Assembly (NCBI GenBank): GCA_034928305.1
Contig: JAYFOZ010000002.1
Span: 1 to 64,000 of the forward strand
Length of the DNA stretch: 64,000 nucleotides
Source: Methanomassiliicoccaceae archaeon
Lineage (GTDB): Archaea > Thermoplasmatota > Thermoplasmata > Methanomassiliicoccales > Methanomethylophilaceae
Direction: 5' to 3'
Shown piece after piece: positions 16,984-25,874 of this stretch; within the stretch, counting starts at the first letter, position 1; each line of letters begins with the position of its first letter. The notes under the pieces are model-generated. The model saw only the letters and a program-made list of their open reading frames with translations, did no database searches and was not told where the DNA came from. The translations under genes and the position numbers were made by a program.

Positions 16984-18684
16984 TCATTTCTTATTCAATC
17001 TGGCCATCATGCTGCGGAAGTAATCCCTGAACTTGTTTTTCAGCAATAACGGAGCGTCGGAAACGGAGAAAACGATATGATGGTATTCACTGTGGGCCGG
17101 GTCGCTGGCCCATTTGATATTTTTCATCATTTTCATTTCGTCAGGATGCATATTCCTGTAGAAACAGCGTAGCCATTTACCGACCGCATCATAACTGATA
17201 TCCGGCACGTATTCTCCGAAAATCGAAACAAGGTCTTTTGCGTAATCCTCGGACCCTGCCGTAATTTTATCCGAAGCATAGTTTCTGTAATTCTCTACGG
17301 AATTTCTTTCTATACAGTATACGGGCTCTCCCGATACGTTTACGCTACGCACTCTGTTCTCGTTCGAGGTCATTAAAAACTCCGGCAGGTCTATGGATGT
17401 AAGCTCGAGGAATACTCTATGGTCGTCATGGAATCCTTTGGCCTTATCTTCGGATTTGGAGTAAAGCAACGTGAAATAGATGCCTCTGGTTCTTTTTCCG
17501 GAGGCCCTCTCGATCAGTTTCTGCGACGAGAATTTCTCCGTGGTAGCGTCGATAACGTAAACGTCGTCTTTGGAACCTACAATTTTTTCAATGTAACGGC
17601 GGTATTCATCAAGTTCTTCGTCCATGAGAGCTTCGAACAACTGCCGGTTCTCTCTGAACCTGTCCTTATAACCGCCGGTAAGATCTTCGACCGCGGGCAC
17701 ATCTGAAAAATACCGTACTATATCTTCTTCGTATCCCGGATAGTCCCTTCCGTTGATCCCGAACAATATGTTGAACGTTCTTACCGCATACACGTAATGG
17801 TTTTCGATGTCGCCGTAAAGTATGTTGTACGCCCTTTGGGCGTTATAGCCGTCTCTGGCTATGAACAGGAGCACTCCGTCCTTCTTGGCGTTCTTTTCGA
17901 TGAACGCAGCGAAGGCGGAGTTCAGAGGGCCGCCGTACCTGTATCCCAGCCCGTACCAGAAATCATCATCGGGGACGTTCATTTCATGTAATGCGTCCAT
18001 CGCTACGGTGACCGAACGTTCCAGGTTCTTTTTTCTTTTGTAATATCTTCTTTCTCTTTTATGAGCGGAAAAGTAACCTTCGATAATTTTGCGGTACTTC
18101 AACGATCTTATTCCCATCTTCGATGGTGTTCCGAAGTCCGAAACCCTGTCATCGCCTATGTGGATAAAATCATCAGATTCGATATCAAGGTCATCAAGGA
18201 CCCTTGAGAAAAGCTCCCCCGAGTGCTTGCTCTTCCTGTATTCGCACGACATATACAGTCTTTCATATCCTTCATAGCCGTTTTTCGCTAGCACTTCGGA
18301 AACAAAATCCGATGAAAGATACATGTCCGAAAGGATCACTATCCGTTTGCCGGAATTCTTGGCGATATCGAACACCTTTTTCATTTCGGGGTTCGGTAGG
18401 AGCACCTGCCGTTCGAACATAAGCTCGTGATCTTTCAGGTCCTTGAACTTGTCGTCTATCTCCCCGTATATCTCGTCAAGCGTGACCTCTTCGTATATTT
18501 TAGAACGGGACGTCCTTTCAGCCCTGATACGTTCGTCCGCAAATCCCTTTCTGCGGAAATGGAGTTCCATGTGGCGGAAAAGATCGTCCGGGGTCACATA
18601 AGGCCTCAGGAGCAAGGTATCGAACACATCGAAAGAAACGCAACCGTACTTCTCTATCTCTTTCAGGATCTGGTCGGCGTCCAT
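16984..18684 (-). CDS. HAD-superfamily protein of surface-polysaccharide loci (COG5610-like)
   Basis: A 566-residue protein with an N-terminal haloacid dehalogenase-type hydrolase: SFDVFDTLLLRP (motif I), ILSDMYLS (motif II), CEYRKSKHSG (motif III lysine) and HIGDDRVSDFG (motif IV). The remaining 350 residues have no domain I can name, but contain LFIARDGYNAQRAY and YVIDATTEKFSSQ. Such large HAD proteins typically sit in capsule or O-antigen clusters, probably acting on phosphorylated glycan or lipid carriers. It is the last gene of a three-gene operon with the epimerase (1-base gap) and a GT2. The exact substrate is unknown. Confidence 0.75.
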   Translation of the reverse strand: MDADQILKEIEKYGCVSFDVFDTLLLRPYVTPDDLFRHMELHFRRKGFADERIRAERTSRSKIYEEVTLDEIYGEIDDKFKDLKDHELMFERQVLLPNPEMKKVFDIAKNSGKRIVILSDMYLSSDFVSEVLAKNGYEGYERLYMSCEYRKSKHSGELFSRVLDDLDIESDDFIHIGDDRVSDFGTPSKMGIRSLKYRKIIEGYFSAHKRERRYYKRKKNLERSVTVAMDALHEMNVPDDDFWYGLGYRYGGPLNSAFAAFIEKNAKKDGVLLFIARDGYNAQRAYNILYGDIENHYVYAVRTFNILFGINGRDYPGYEEDIVRYFSDVPAVEDLTGGYKDRFRENRQLFEALMDEELDEYRRYIEKIVGSKDDVYVIDATTEKFSSQKLIERASGKRTRGIYFTLLYSKSEDKAKGFHDDHRVFLELTSIDLPEFLMTSNENRVRSVNVSGEPVYCIERNSVENYRNYASDKITAGSEDYAKDLVSIFGEYVPDISYDAVGKWLRCFYRNMHPDEMKMMKNIKWASDPAHSEYHHIVFSVSDAPLLLKNKFRDYFRSMMARLNKK

Positions 18685-18685
18685 A

Positions 18686-19597
18686 TCACCACGGCCGTGC
18701 CAGCTCTGCCTTTACAGATTCCTTTACGGCGCTTTCGGAATCGTATTTGAAGGTCCATCCCTTCGCCCGTGCCTTGGATATGTCGAACATGTACCGGGGG
18801 ACGTCTCCTTCCCAGCCGATGCTTCCCCCCGTGTACCTGTATTCCGGCCTGACGCCCATCTCCTCGCAGACGATGTCCGCTATCCCGTTGACCGTTATGG
18901 AGGAATCGTTCGAAATATTGTACACCTCGACGCCCCTGGTGCGTTTTAAGAAGTATATGACTCCCTCCACGACGTCCGAAACGTGGGCATACTGTTTCTC
19001 CTGCTTTCCATCACCCAGTATTTCCAGCGTATGCGGGTCGTTTTTTATCTTTCTCATGAAGTCGAAAATCACACCGTGGGTCATGTTCGGGCCCACCACG
19101 TTCGGAAGACGGAATATCAGTGAGTCGATGCCATTTATGGCCGAGTACGCCTTTATGAGCGCTTCCGACGCCAGTTTACACGCTCCGTAGTAAGAAACCG
19201 GGCGGAGGTCGCCCATATCTTCTCTGAGCAGGCCGTCCCGGTTTCCGTATACCGCGGACGAAGAAGAAAAGAAAAGCTTACCGATCCCGTTAAGCCTCAT
19301 GCACTCAAGTACCGATCTGGTGGTCAGAAAGGTCTGCTCGAACTCCAGCGAAGGAAGTTCGTCCCTCGGCCGGACATCCGTATTCGCGGCCAGATGGAAA
19401 ACCGCGTCGCATCCTTTGCCGATCTTCGCCAGTCCGTCAACGTCCGCGACATCGACGCAAACAGACCTGAACCTGTCGTTCTTGGGCCTTAGGTTCGGAC
19501 CGCGGTCCGCCGATATAACTTCCCAGCCTCCCTTCAGCAGGCGGTCTGTCAGGTGGTTTCCTATGAAACCCGAACCTCCCGTCACCAGAGCCTTCAT
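18686..19597 (-). CDS. NAD-dependent nucleotide-sugar epimerase/dehydratase
   Basis: Extended SDR protein of 303 residues. The NAD motif is GGSGFIGNHL, the serine region SSSSAVYG and the YxxxK pair YYGACKLASEAL. HVSDVVEGVIYFLKRT is a typical cofactor-side segment of sugar epimerases. It likely makes a modified nucleotide sugar for the GT2 directly upstream, whose stop overlaps this ATG. A GalE, GlcNAc-epimerase or dehydratase role cannot be separated by eye. Confidence 0.82.
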   Translation of the reverse strand: MKALVTGGSGFIGNHLTDRLLKGGWEVISADRGPNLRPKNDRFRSVCVDVADVDGLAKIGKGCDAVFHLAANTDVRPRDELPSLEFEQTFLTTRSVLECMRLNGIGKLFFSSSSAVYGNRDGLLREDMGDLRPVSYYGACKLASEALIKAYSAINGIDSLIFRLPNVVGPNMTHGVIFDFMRKIKNDPHTLEILGDGKQEKQYAHVSDVVEGVIYFLKRTRGVEVYNISNDSSITVNGIADIVCEEMGVRPEYRYTGGSIGWEGDVPRYMFDISKARAKGWTFKYDSESAVKESVKAELARPW

Positions 19598-20583
19598 CTG
19601 TGTTTAAGCCTCCTGCCGAATATCTTCCCGTTTCTGTAATAGACGTACTTTAAAAATATGTTTATCACAACATAATAGGAGGAGGGCCAGATGCTGAGCC
19701 ATACATATTCGGGGGACAAAGGGTCGCCTAGCTCCTTCCTCATCATATCTTTACAGTCTTTGCTTTTGATGTAATCTACGAAGTGTCCCGCGTCCATATG
19801 GGCGGCCGACCGGACCCTCATCAGCGCCGATCTTCTTCCGAATTCTTCATTGAACGCTTTATAGTTCATGTCGAAATGATCGTAAAGATCCGAATAGACG
19901 TCCACCTCGCCGCCCCCGCGTTCGTTCTGCTTGGTGAAACATATCGAGGAGGGGTTCTGATAATAAAGATACATGGGCTTGTCGCAGTAGCAGTATGTTT
20001 TGCATTTCTCAAGCGCGCGATAGATGAAATCAATATCTTCGGCGTAGCTCCCCTCTATGAATTTTAATTTATTTTCGATGAGGAACTCTCTTCGAATAAG
20101 CATCGACCATGCCGTCACGGGTATCATTTCATTGGCTCGGTAGCACATCGCTTCGCGCCCGGTCATGACCGTTATACGGGCGTCCCATTCCGGCTCTTTA
20201 TAATTTACGTCGGTGGAACGCACGAAGTTGCACTGACATACATCCGCCCGATGTTCTTCTGCCATGCCGAACATCGTCTTCATGAAGTCAGGGTAAGGGA
20301 CGTCGTCGGCGTCCAGAAACCAGACATAATCGCCTCGGGCGGCTGCAAGCCCCAGGTTCCGCGCTTCGCCGAGGACCCCGCTCCCCTTCTGGATTATCAC
20401 GCGGTGATCGCCCAGTATGCTGGTCATGTCCCGTATCTGTTTGAGGGAATCGTCCGTGGTCTTGCTGTCCACAACGAATATGACCTCCATCCCTTCGAAC
20501 TCCTGGGCCCCAAGGGCCCTCGAAACGCGCTCGATGGACCCGGATTCGTTGTAAACAGGGATGACAATACTCACTCTTACCAA
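19594..20583 (-). CDS. GT2 glycosyltransferase
   Basis: A 329-residue family 2 glycosyltransferase with SIVIPVYNESGSIERV, a diverged first acidic segment (EVIFVVDSKTTDDS), GEARNLGLAAARGDY and the DxD site VWFLDADDVPYPDF. The acceptor-side motif SYAEDIDFIYRAL is present. The C-terminal 60 residues carry hydrophobic patches (WPSSYYVVINIFLKY) that may associate with the membrane. It is the first gene of the GT2-epimerase-HAD operon, with four-base ATGA overlaps. Confidence 0.85.
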   Translation of the reverse strand: MVRVSIVIPVYNESGSIERVSRALGAQEFEGMEVIFVVDSKTTDDSLKQIRDMTSILGDHRVIIQKGSGVLGEARNLGLAAARGDYVWFLDADDVPYPDFMKTMFGMAEEHRADVCQCNFVRSTDVNYKEPEWDARITVMTGREAMCYRANEMIPVTAWSMLIRREFLIENKLKFIEGSYAEDIDFIYRALEKCKTYCYCDKPMYLYYQNPSSICFTKQNERGGGEVDVYSDLYDHFDMNYKAFNEEFGRRSALMRVRSAAHMDAGHFVDYIKSKDCKDMMRKELGDPLSPEYVWLSIWPSSYYVVINIFLKYVYYRNGKIFGRRLKHR

Positions 20584-20665
20584 CCGGACACCAGCGGGAT
20601 ACTGTACGGATTGTTACTTTATAGTTTCTCCACGAAAGATTTATCTTCAATTCGGAAAGACCGAG

Positions 20666-20678
20666 AGTTAATATAAAC
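20666..20678 (+). promoter_or_regulatory. TATA box of the GT4 gene at 20709
   Basis: AGTTAATATAAAC lies about 30-40 bases upstream of GTG 20709, the usual distance for an archaeal promoter with a very short or absent leader. Confidence 0.55.
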
Positions 20679-20708
20679 CGCAGAGTGCATTGAGCCACCA
20701 GTGTTCAC

Positions 20709-21749
20709 GTGACCAAACTGATCTTAATGAGGCGTTATCCCGATACGGAGACAAAGGGCACCGGTATCGGGTCGTACTCGGACATGCTGGAATTTCTGCT
20801 GGAGGAGAACGGGGTAGACCACGAAGACGTCTACTTCAAACTGTCCACCGACGAAGGATATACGAAATGCCTGAGGCAGGGCTTCATCGATCCCGCTCGC
20901 ATTCTGAGAAAAACAGATTGCCAATTGTATCACGCTACAGACGAGCTTTGCTGCATGGCATTCCCCCGCATCAAGGGGAAGAAGGTGGTCACGTTCCACC
21001 ACGTTTCCAAAAGCAGGGAGGGAAACTCCCCACTGCTTCTAGCAGTATGGAAGATGGCCGCAAAGCGTGCGGTGAAGTATTCGGATGCGATAATCGCAGT
21101 ATCGCAGCAGACACGTGACGAGATAATCGGGCAGCTTGGAGCCGATCCCGATAAAGTTTTCGTTCTGGAACATACCATCGACCCGCGCTTCAGGGACCTC
21201 GGGGAGCCCAGGGGCAAGATCATCGGGTTCGTCGGGACGCTGATCGAAAGAAAGAACGTGCCGGCGGGGATTAGGGCGTTCAAAAGGTTCACGGAGATGC
21301 CGGGTACGGACGGATACAGGTTCGTCATATGCGGCGACGGGCCGATGAAGGACGAGCTCGTCTTACTTTCGGAATCTTTGGGGATCGCAGACAGGATCGA
21401 GTTCAAATCGAATCTGGGAAAGGACGAGCTGCTAACCTTCTATAACGAGATGGCCGTCTTTGCCAATACGTCGATGCACGAAGGTTTGGGACTTACGGCG
21501 TTGGAGGCCCAGGCATGCGGGGCCCCCGTCGTCTTCTTCAGAGATGCCGAGATACCAAAGGAAGCTACAAGATATTTCGTTCCCTCGGAGGATGAAGAGG
21601 GTTTCGCCCAGAACATGTACAGGCTGGCCATGGATGATCCATACAGAAGGTCCGTCACCGAAGGTGCGTCGTTCGGCCTGGATCCCGAGGAATATTCTAA
21701 AGAATTGTTCAAAATATATTCCAAGGTCCTCGGCAGGGAGTTTCCCTGA
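20709..21749 (+). CDS. GT4-type glycosyltransferase
   Basis: A 346-residue GT-B transferase. The N-terminal half has VTFHHVSKSRE and AIIAVSQQTRDE. The donor half has FVGTLIERKN, FVICGDGPM and the E-x7-E type site SMHEGLGLTALEAQACGAPVV. GTG 20709 is the start in frame with MTKLILMRRYPDTE. It resembles the gene at 24285 (shared SGIGYY/GTGIGSY segment, TFHHV, LTALEAQ), so the two are paralogs flanking a GT87 pair. The donor is probably a GDP- or UDP-sugar. Confidence 0.85.
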   Translation: MTKLILMRRYPDTETKGTGIGSYSDMLEFLLEENGVDHEDVYFKLSTDEGYTKCLRQGFIDPARILRKTDCQLYHATDELCCMAFPRIKGKKVVTFHHVSKSREGNSPLLLAVWKMAAKRAVKYSDAIIAVSQQTRDEIIGQLGADPDKVFVLEHTIDPRFRDLGEPRGKIIGFVGTLIERKNVPAGIRAFKRFTEMPGTDGYRFVICGDGPMKDELVLLSESLGIADRIEFKSNLGKDELLTFYNEMAVFANTSMHEGLGLTALEAQACGAPVVFFRDAEIPKEATRYFVPSEDEEGFAQNMYRLAMDDPYRRSVTEGASFGLDPEEYSKELFKIYSKVLGREFP

Positions 21750-21815
21750 TATTTTCGATCTCGGACATAAAATCCTTTTTTACATGACGGGCAACGGCTC
21801 TCAAAACAGACGCAC

Positions 21816-21827
21816 GAAATATATACC
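21816..21827 (+). promoter_or_regulatory. Probable TATA box of the GT87 gene at 21865
   Basis: GAAATATATACC about 40-50 bases before the GTG start, followed by a GAGGT ribosome site near 21852. Confidence 0.45.
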
Positions 21828-21864
21828 CAGCAATAACTAAATATTCATAAGAGGTCGGTCTGAC

Positions 21865-23208
21865 GTGGAACTCTTTAACCGCTCCGGCACCCGAAGTGAA
21901 AAGCCGATCGCCGGCAGGATCGGAAGGAACCTGCTTTACATTTTCATCATCGGCATGGCGCTGAGGCTGGTACTGGGCCCTCTGTCATTCAGTTTCGATC
22001 TGTCGTTCTTCGTGATCACAGGCGCTGGTTTCGAGAGCGGGCAAACCCTTTACGAAGCGGGGAACTTCTATTATCCGCCGGTCTACGGATACTTCCTTTC
22101 AGCGCTGACGTACATCTGGAATCTTCTGCCCTTCCAGGCGGGGGAGATGTCCGAACTGCTCGTTGGATCTTCTGCAGTTTCCGATTTCTCCCAGATATAT
22201 ATCTCGTCCATGGCCCTGACATTCTTTTACAAGATACCTCTGACCATGATCGATCTCGCCTGTTCCTGGCTGATATACGCGATGGTGAAGGAAAAGACCG
22301 GGGACCGCAGGAAGGCGGAAATAGGTTTCGCGCTGTTCTTCCTGTCGCCGCTAGTCATCTGGTCGTCATCGGTGGCGTGTATGTTCGATTCGCTATCCGC
22401 GTTCCTGATGATATTTTCGATATACTCGCTTACCAAAAACCAGTATATGCTGTCGGGGGCGATGCTGTCCCTGGCGTTATTCACCAAGCTCTTCCCGATC
22501 GTTATAGGATTCGCAGTGATATGCTACATAATATCACGCAGCGAAGGCCGGTGGAAGGACATCTTCAAAAGAATGGCGATGTACGCCTTAGGATTTGCAT
22601 TAATGGCGACCATCGTCCTGCTGCCTATCCTACTGAACGGCGAGGGTTCGTCGGCCCTGAAGTTCTTCGGCGACCGTGTCGAAAGCTCCTCTTCCGGAGG
22701 AGGAAGCCTTTTGGATTTTTTCGCCGACCCGACTCCTGACAAGTTCATTTACGCATTCCCGATAATATTCCTGCTCATCGCCATACTATCGATGCTGATC
22801 TTCATGCGGGACGGCGACGACGATAAAAAATTAGTCATGGCATCGGTGATGTCCATCTGCATGGTATTCATCTGGCCGCCGATACCGACGTACCCGGTGA
22901 TTGCGATAGCCGTTATCGCGCTCGCCGTCGCATACTGCGGAAGGAGGGAGTGGCTGATCCCTTGGCTTCTATTCTCCGTTCTGATGGTAGTACATCACAT
23001 CTTCAATTTCGGTAACAGGATACTTTACACGCTGGCCAACGAGACCGCGCTCCTGGACCTGGGTAGCGCGATTACAAGCTACTTCCAATTCCAGCCCCTG
23101 TCTTGGGATATAATGTACTATACGTTGCCGCTGCTGTTCGTTCCCGGGATATCCTGTATCATCGCCGCCGCCTACACTCTTAAACACGCCAGGGAGGCGG
23201 TAGAGTGA
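21865..23208 (+). CDS. GT87-like (DUF2029) membrane glycosyltransferase
   Basis: A 447-residue polytopic membrane protein with about ten segments. It resembles GT-C mannosyltransferases that use polyprenyl-phosphate sugars on the outer membrane face. The N-terminal loop has the typical acidic region (SFDLSFFVITG) and GNFYYPPVYGYFL. Later segments include LFFLSPLVIWSSS and LALFTKLFPIVIG. The gene overlaps the start of the next gene by four bases (GTGA). The same pair recurs at 35783-38100, which argues that the two products work together. Confidence 0.8.
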   Translation: MELFNRSGTRSEKPIAGRIGRNLLYIFIIGMALRLVLGPLSFSFDLSFFVITGAGFESGQTLYEAGNFYYPPVYGYFLSALTYIWNLLPFQAGEMSELLVGSSAVSDFSQIYISSMALTFFYKIPLTMIDLACSWLIYAMVKEKTGDRRKAEIGFALFFLSPLVIWSSSVACMFDSLSAFLMIFSIYSLTKNQYMLSGAMLSLALFTKLFPIVIGFAVICYIISRSEGRWKDIFKRMAMYALGFALMATIVLLPILLNGEGSSALKFFGDRVESSSSGGGSLLDFFADPTPDKFIYAFPIIFLLIAILSMLIFMRDGDDDKKLVMASVMSICMVFIWPPIPTYPVIAIAVIALAVAYCGRREWLIPWLLFSVLMVVHHIFNFGNRILYTLANETALLDLGSAITSYFQFQPLSWDIMYYTLPLLFVPGISCIIAAAYTLKHAREAVE

Positions 23209-24209
23209 AGATCAGGTCGCTGTATATTCTGGCGATAGCCATCGTGGCGTTCATGGTCGTAGGGCAGGTAATGATCTACGGAGTGAACCCATATCACACG
23301 GGAGCAAGCTCATGGAGCGTCGAAGGAGGCATAGAATACGAGGTCAGCTCCAACACGTCCTCGGATTACGACTCGCTTCTGATCGATACCGGAATGTCGA
23401 TACCGGACGGCCTGATGATATACAACGACCCGAGCTACATATCGCATTACGATGAGACATATCTGCGGGAAAAGACCGAACTTCTGCGCTCCGAACTATC
23501 TTTGCGCAACGTGGATTATACGATGGTAGATGCGGAACAGATAAAGGCCGAGCTGGAAGAGGACATATCCAACGGCGAGGCCGATTCCAGGCTGATAATA
23601 CAGGTCGGCGTACTGCCCGATACGATCTACAACGGCGGTTCAGACAGCATAATTCTCAAATGGCTGGAGATCGGCGGTGTTCTTTACTGGACCGGATACA
23701 CTCTCGGGAGTTTCATATCCTCGGTCGAGGGGATCGATGAGATCGACAGCGGATACGGGGCAAATTTCCTCGGCGTCCCGGACGAAGATATCAGAAGAGA
23801 GGCCTGGCCGCTTTATGCGACCGAAGAGTCTGCAGACTACGGTATCGGTGAAGATCTGTCGGTGATGTACAACGATTCGACATTCGGGATCAACACTCAG
23901 AATCTGACCGATTGTATATCGATAGGATTCACATCGGGCGGTTACGATTCTCTTGTTCTTACCAAATGCAATGCGGGAGAGGGCATGATCGTCATATTCG
24001 GCGGCAAGCCTGCGATCAATACGATGCCTATGATCGCCCAGGTGATCGCGTCGAAACTCACATATAAGTCGGAAATAGCGGAACACGATTCCGGCGAATT
24101 GTTCCATTCGACCGTGAAGAGGACGATGGAAACAGATCCCCTCAAGGATTACGTGCTTTACATATACGTCGGTGCGCCGCAGATATATGCCAGGGCGTTC
24201 AGCTACTGA
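23205..24209 (+). CDS. Membrane-anchored partner protein of GT87 (unknown function)
   Basis: A 334-residue protein with one N-terminal membrane segment (LYILAIAIVAFMVVGQVMI) and a long, probably external, domain. It is paralogous to 37171-38100: both begin with the anchor, a VNPYxxG motif, a TLIIQVG/ILFPFG strand with xLPDTIYxG or LFPEEIYDG, a GGxxYWxG segment and a late MIVIFGG/MVFVGG strand. The alternation of strands and helices resembles a GATase/ThuA-like fold, but no catalytic triad is evident. Translation is coupled to the GT87 gene. No known family comes to mind. Confidence 0.7.
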   Translation: MKIRSLYILAIAIVAFMVVGQVMIYGVNPYHTGASSWSVEGGIEYEVSSNTSSDYDSLLIDTGMSIPDGLMIYNDPSYISHYDETYLREKTELLRSELSLRNVDYTMVDAEQIKAELEEDISNGEADSRLIIQVGVLPDTIYNGGSDSIILKWLEIGGVLYWTGYTLGSFISSVEGIDEIDSGYGANFLGVPDEDIRREAWPLYATEESADYGIGEDLSVMYNDSTFGINTQNLTDCISIGFTSGGYDSLVLTKCNAGEGMIVIFGGKPAINTMPMIAQVIASKLTYKSEIAEHDSGELFHSTVKRTMETDPLKDYVLYIYVGAPQIYARAFSY

Positions 24210-24284
24210 GATGTGAAGCATATCGCTACAAAATTACAAATAACCTTAAGGTGCTGGCTATCGTCACACGGAGATCGGAATACG

Positions 24285-25316
24285 ATGAAGGTACAGGTTA
24301 TAAGATCTCTGAAGGAAGGCACCAACAACAAATCCGGCATTGGTTACTATGCGGATTTTCTCGAGACCCAGCTTAAGGAAATGGGCTGCGAGGTCGAGCC
24401 GGTCGCCTTTGAGATCAACCTCAAGCACGGGTTCAGGAATCTTTTGTTCAACAATATCTTGGCGCCCATGATGGAGACCATAAGGGGAAGGAAGAACACC
24501 GATGTAATCCATGCAACGGCGGAACACTGTGCGCTTTTCCTGCCGTTTACAAAGGCAAGGCGCATCGTTACGTTCCATCATGTAATTAAGAAGAACGAGT
24601 CGAATACCAGGTCCTGGGGATTCATTTGGCGCACATCCGTGATAATTTCCAAGATTTATGCCGACGAGTTCATTGCGATATCTCCGCTGACCAAGGAAGA
24701 CATGATAAAAACACTCAACATCCCTGCGGAAAAGATAACCGTCGCTATGCACCCCCCCAAATCCGAGATGTTCAGAGAGGACATATCGAAGGAGGATATC
24801 GTCACTTTTGTCGGGTCTTTAACGGAGAGGAAGAACCCTAAGGCCGCACTTTCAGTGCTGAAAGAGATGCTTGAAAGGCCCGGGTTCGATGGATTCAGGC
24901 TGATCATATGCGGAACAGGCCCCTGCAGGGACCAGATTGATGATTGGATCTCAAAAATGGATTTGAGCGGGTCGGTCGAAATAATCAAAAATCTGTCTGT
25001 GGGAGAGCTCCGCAGTCTGTACGGCAGAAGCAGATTCCTTTTGAACACCTCAAGCTTCGAAGGCCTCGGGATCACAACATTGGAAGCGCAGATGTGCGGG
25101 ACGCCGGTGCTGTATTTCGAAGACGCCGAGATGCCGCCGGAAGTCATGGGTGCCGCGGTACCATGCCGCGACGTGACCGACATGGTAGACAAAGCCTCAG
25201 AACTGCTTGCCGACGGCGAGCGCATGGCGGAAGTTATAGAATACGGGATAAAGTACTCGACCGCGTTTGGAAAAGACTACGGCGAAAAGCTCAGGAAGAT
25301 TTACAAAAAAATGTAA
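24285..25316 (+). CDS. GT4-type glycosyltransferase
   Basis: GT-B transferase of 343 residues beginning MKVQVIRSLKEG. The longer frame from GTG 24213 has no homology in its first 24 residues, whereas ATG 24285 has a GGAG ribosome site nearby. Motifs: SGIGYYADFLE, IVTFHHVIKK, FVGSLTERKN, LIICGTGPC and SSFEGLGITTLEAQMCGTPVL. It is a paralog of the 20709 gene. A hairpin terminator follows. It likely adds a sugar to the same glycan as its paralog. Confidence 0.85.
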   Translation: MKVQVIRSLKEGTNNKSGIGYYADFLETQLKEMGCEVEPVAFEINLKHGFRNLLFNNILAPMMETIRGRKNTDVIHATAEHCALFLPFTKARRIVTFHHVIKKNESNTRSWGFIWRTSVIISKIYADEFIAISPLTKEDMIKTLNIPAEKITVAMHPPKSEMFREDISKEDIVTFVGSLTERKNPKAALSVLKEMLERPGFDGFRLIICGTGPCRDQIDDWISKMDLSGSVEIIKNLSVGELRSLYGRSRFLLNTSSFEGLGITTLEAQMCGTPVLYFEDAEMPPEVMGAAVPCRDVTDMVDKASELLADGERMAEVIEYGIKYSTAFGKDYGEKLRKIYKKM

Positions 25317-25320
25317 GAAA

Positions 25321-25345
25321 GGCGTATGAAACGCCGTAATTGGTT
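25321..25345. terminator. Hairpin between convergent genes
   Basis: GGCGT and ACGCC pair around a five-base loop (25321-25335), followed by a short T run (25344-25348). It lies in the 30-base gap between the GT4 gene and EF-1beta and could end transcription from the left. Confidence 0.55.
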
Positions 25346-25346
25346 T

Positions 25347-25616
25347 TTAGAGATTGGTCATCGAGACACATTCTATGTTCTCGACGTTCGCGATCGAACG
25401 GAGGCCTTCCTCAAGTTTTGTCCCGACGTTCTCGTCCGAATCGTCGATGAGGAATCCGACGGCCACCTTCATGAGTCCGAAGGCGACCGGTTTTATCGAT
25501 GACTCGGTGATCGAGACGCCGTTAGGGAGTATTCCAGAAACCGCGTTAGCGATAGCGTCCATGTCGACCTCGGTACCGGTCGGAAATATATCATATCCGG
25601 CTACAATCTGAGGCAT
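25347..25616 (-). CDS. ef1b: Translation elongation factor 1-beta
   Basis: Nucleotide exchange factor for EF-1alpha, 89 residues, the normal archaeal length. Recognisable by YDIFPTGTEVDMDAI near the start and the strand FGLMKVAVGFLIDD. It lies nine bases downstream of the zinc-ribbon gene on the same strand, a pairing common in archaea. It would recycle EF-1alpha-GDP during translation. Confidence 0.93.
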   Translation of the reverse strand: MPQIVAGYDIFPTGTEVDMDAIANAVSGILPNGVSITESSIKPVAFGLMKVAVGFLIDDSDENVGTKLEEGLRSIANVENIECVSMTNL

Positions 25617-25625
25617 TTTAATACC

Positions 25626-25790
25626 TCACGGTCCGACGAATCCGCATTTCTTGCACTCGTAGTGTATACCCTGGTCGCGGCACTGGTCGCACCTGCCGAC
25701 CTCTTGGTCCCCGCACTTGGGGCACTTGAAGAACGTGTTGCCCTTGCCAGTGAGCCTGACGCCGCATGAAGAGCATATCTTGTCTGCCAT
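25626..25790 (-). CDS. Small zinc-ribbon protein (HVO_2753-like)
   Basis: A 54-residue protein with four CxxC pairs: CSSC, CPKC, CDQC and CKKC. These would bind two zinc ions. Small archaeal proteins of this type (HVO_2753 family) usually sit beside EF-1beta, as here. ATG 25790 follows a TATA-like sequence by about 25 bases, so the mRNA may be nearly leaderless. The role is unknown; a nucleic-acid or ribosome link is only suggested by context. Confidence 0.88.
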   Translation of the reverse strand: MADKICSSCGVRLTGKGNTFFKCPKCGDQEVGRCDQCRDQGIHYECKKCGFVGP

Positions 25791-25810
25791 GCGGTTCCGA
25801 TACTTTTCTT

Positions 25811-25823
25811 TCTATTTAAACAG
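25811..25823 (-). promoter_or_regulatory. TATA box of zinc-ribbon/EF-1beta operon
   Basis: On the minus strand CTGTTTAAATAGA lies about 25-30 bases upstream of ATG 25790, the standard archaeal promoter spacing for a short leader. Confidence 0.6.
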
Positions 25824-25874
25824 AGCACTATGCCCTATAGAAAATCGTATCAATGTTGCAGGATATCATATCGC

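Noticed and set aside
25601-25828. A 75-codon minus-strand frame over the zinc-ribbon gene
   Set aside because: The overlapping frame at 25626-25790 has four CxxC pairs and a proper promoter, so it is the real gene.
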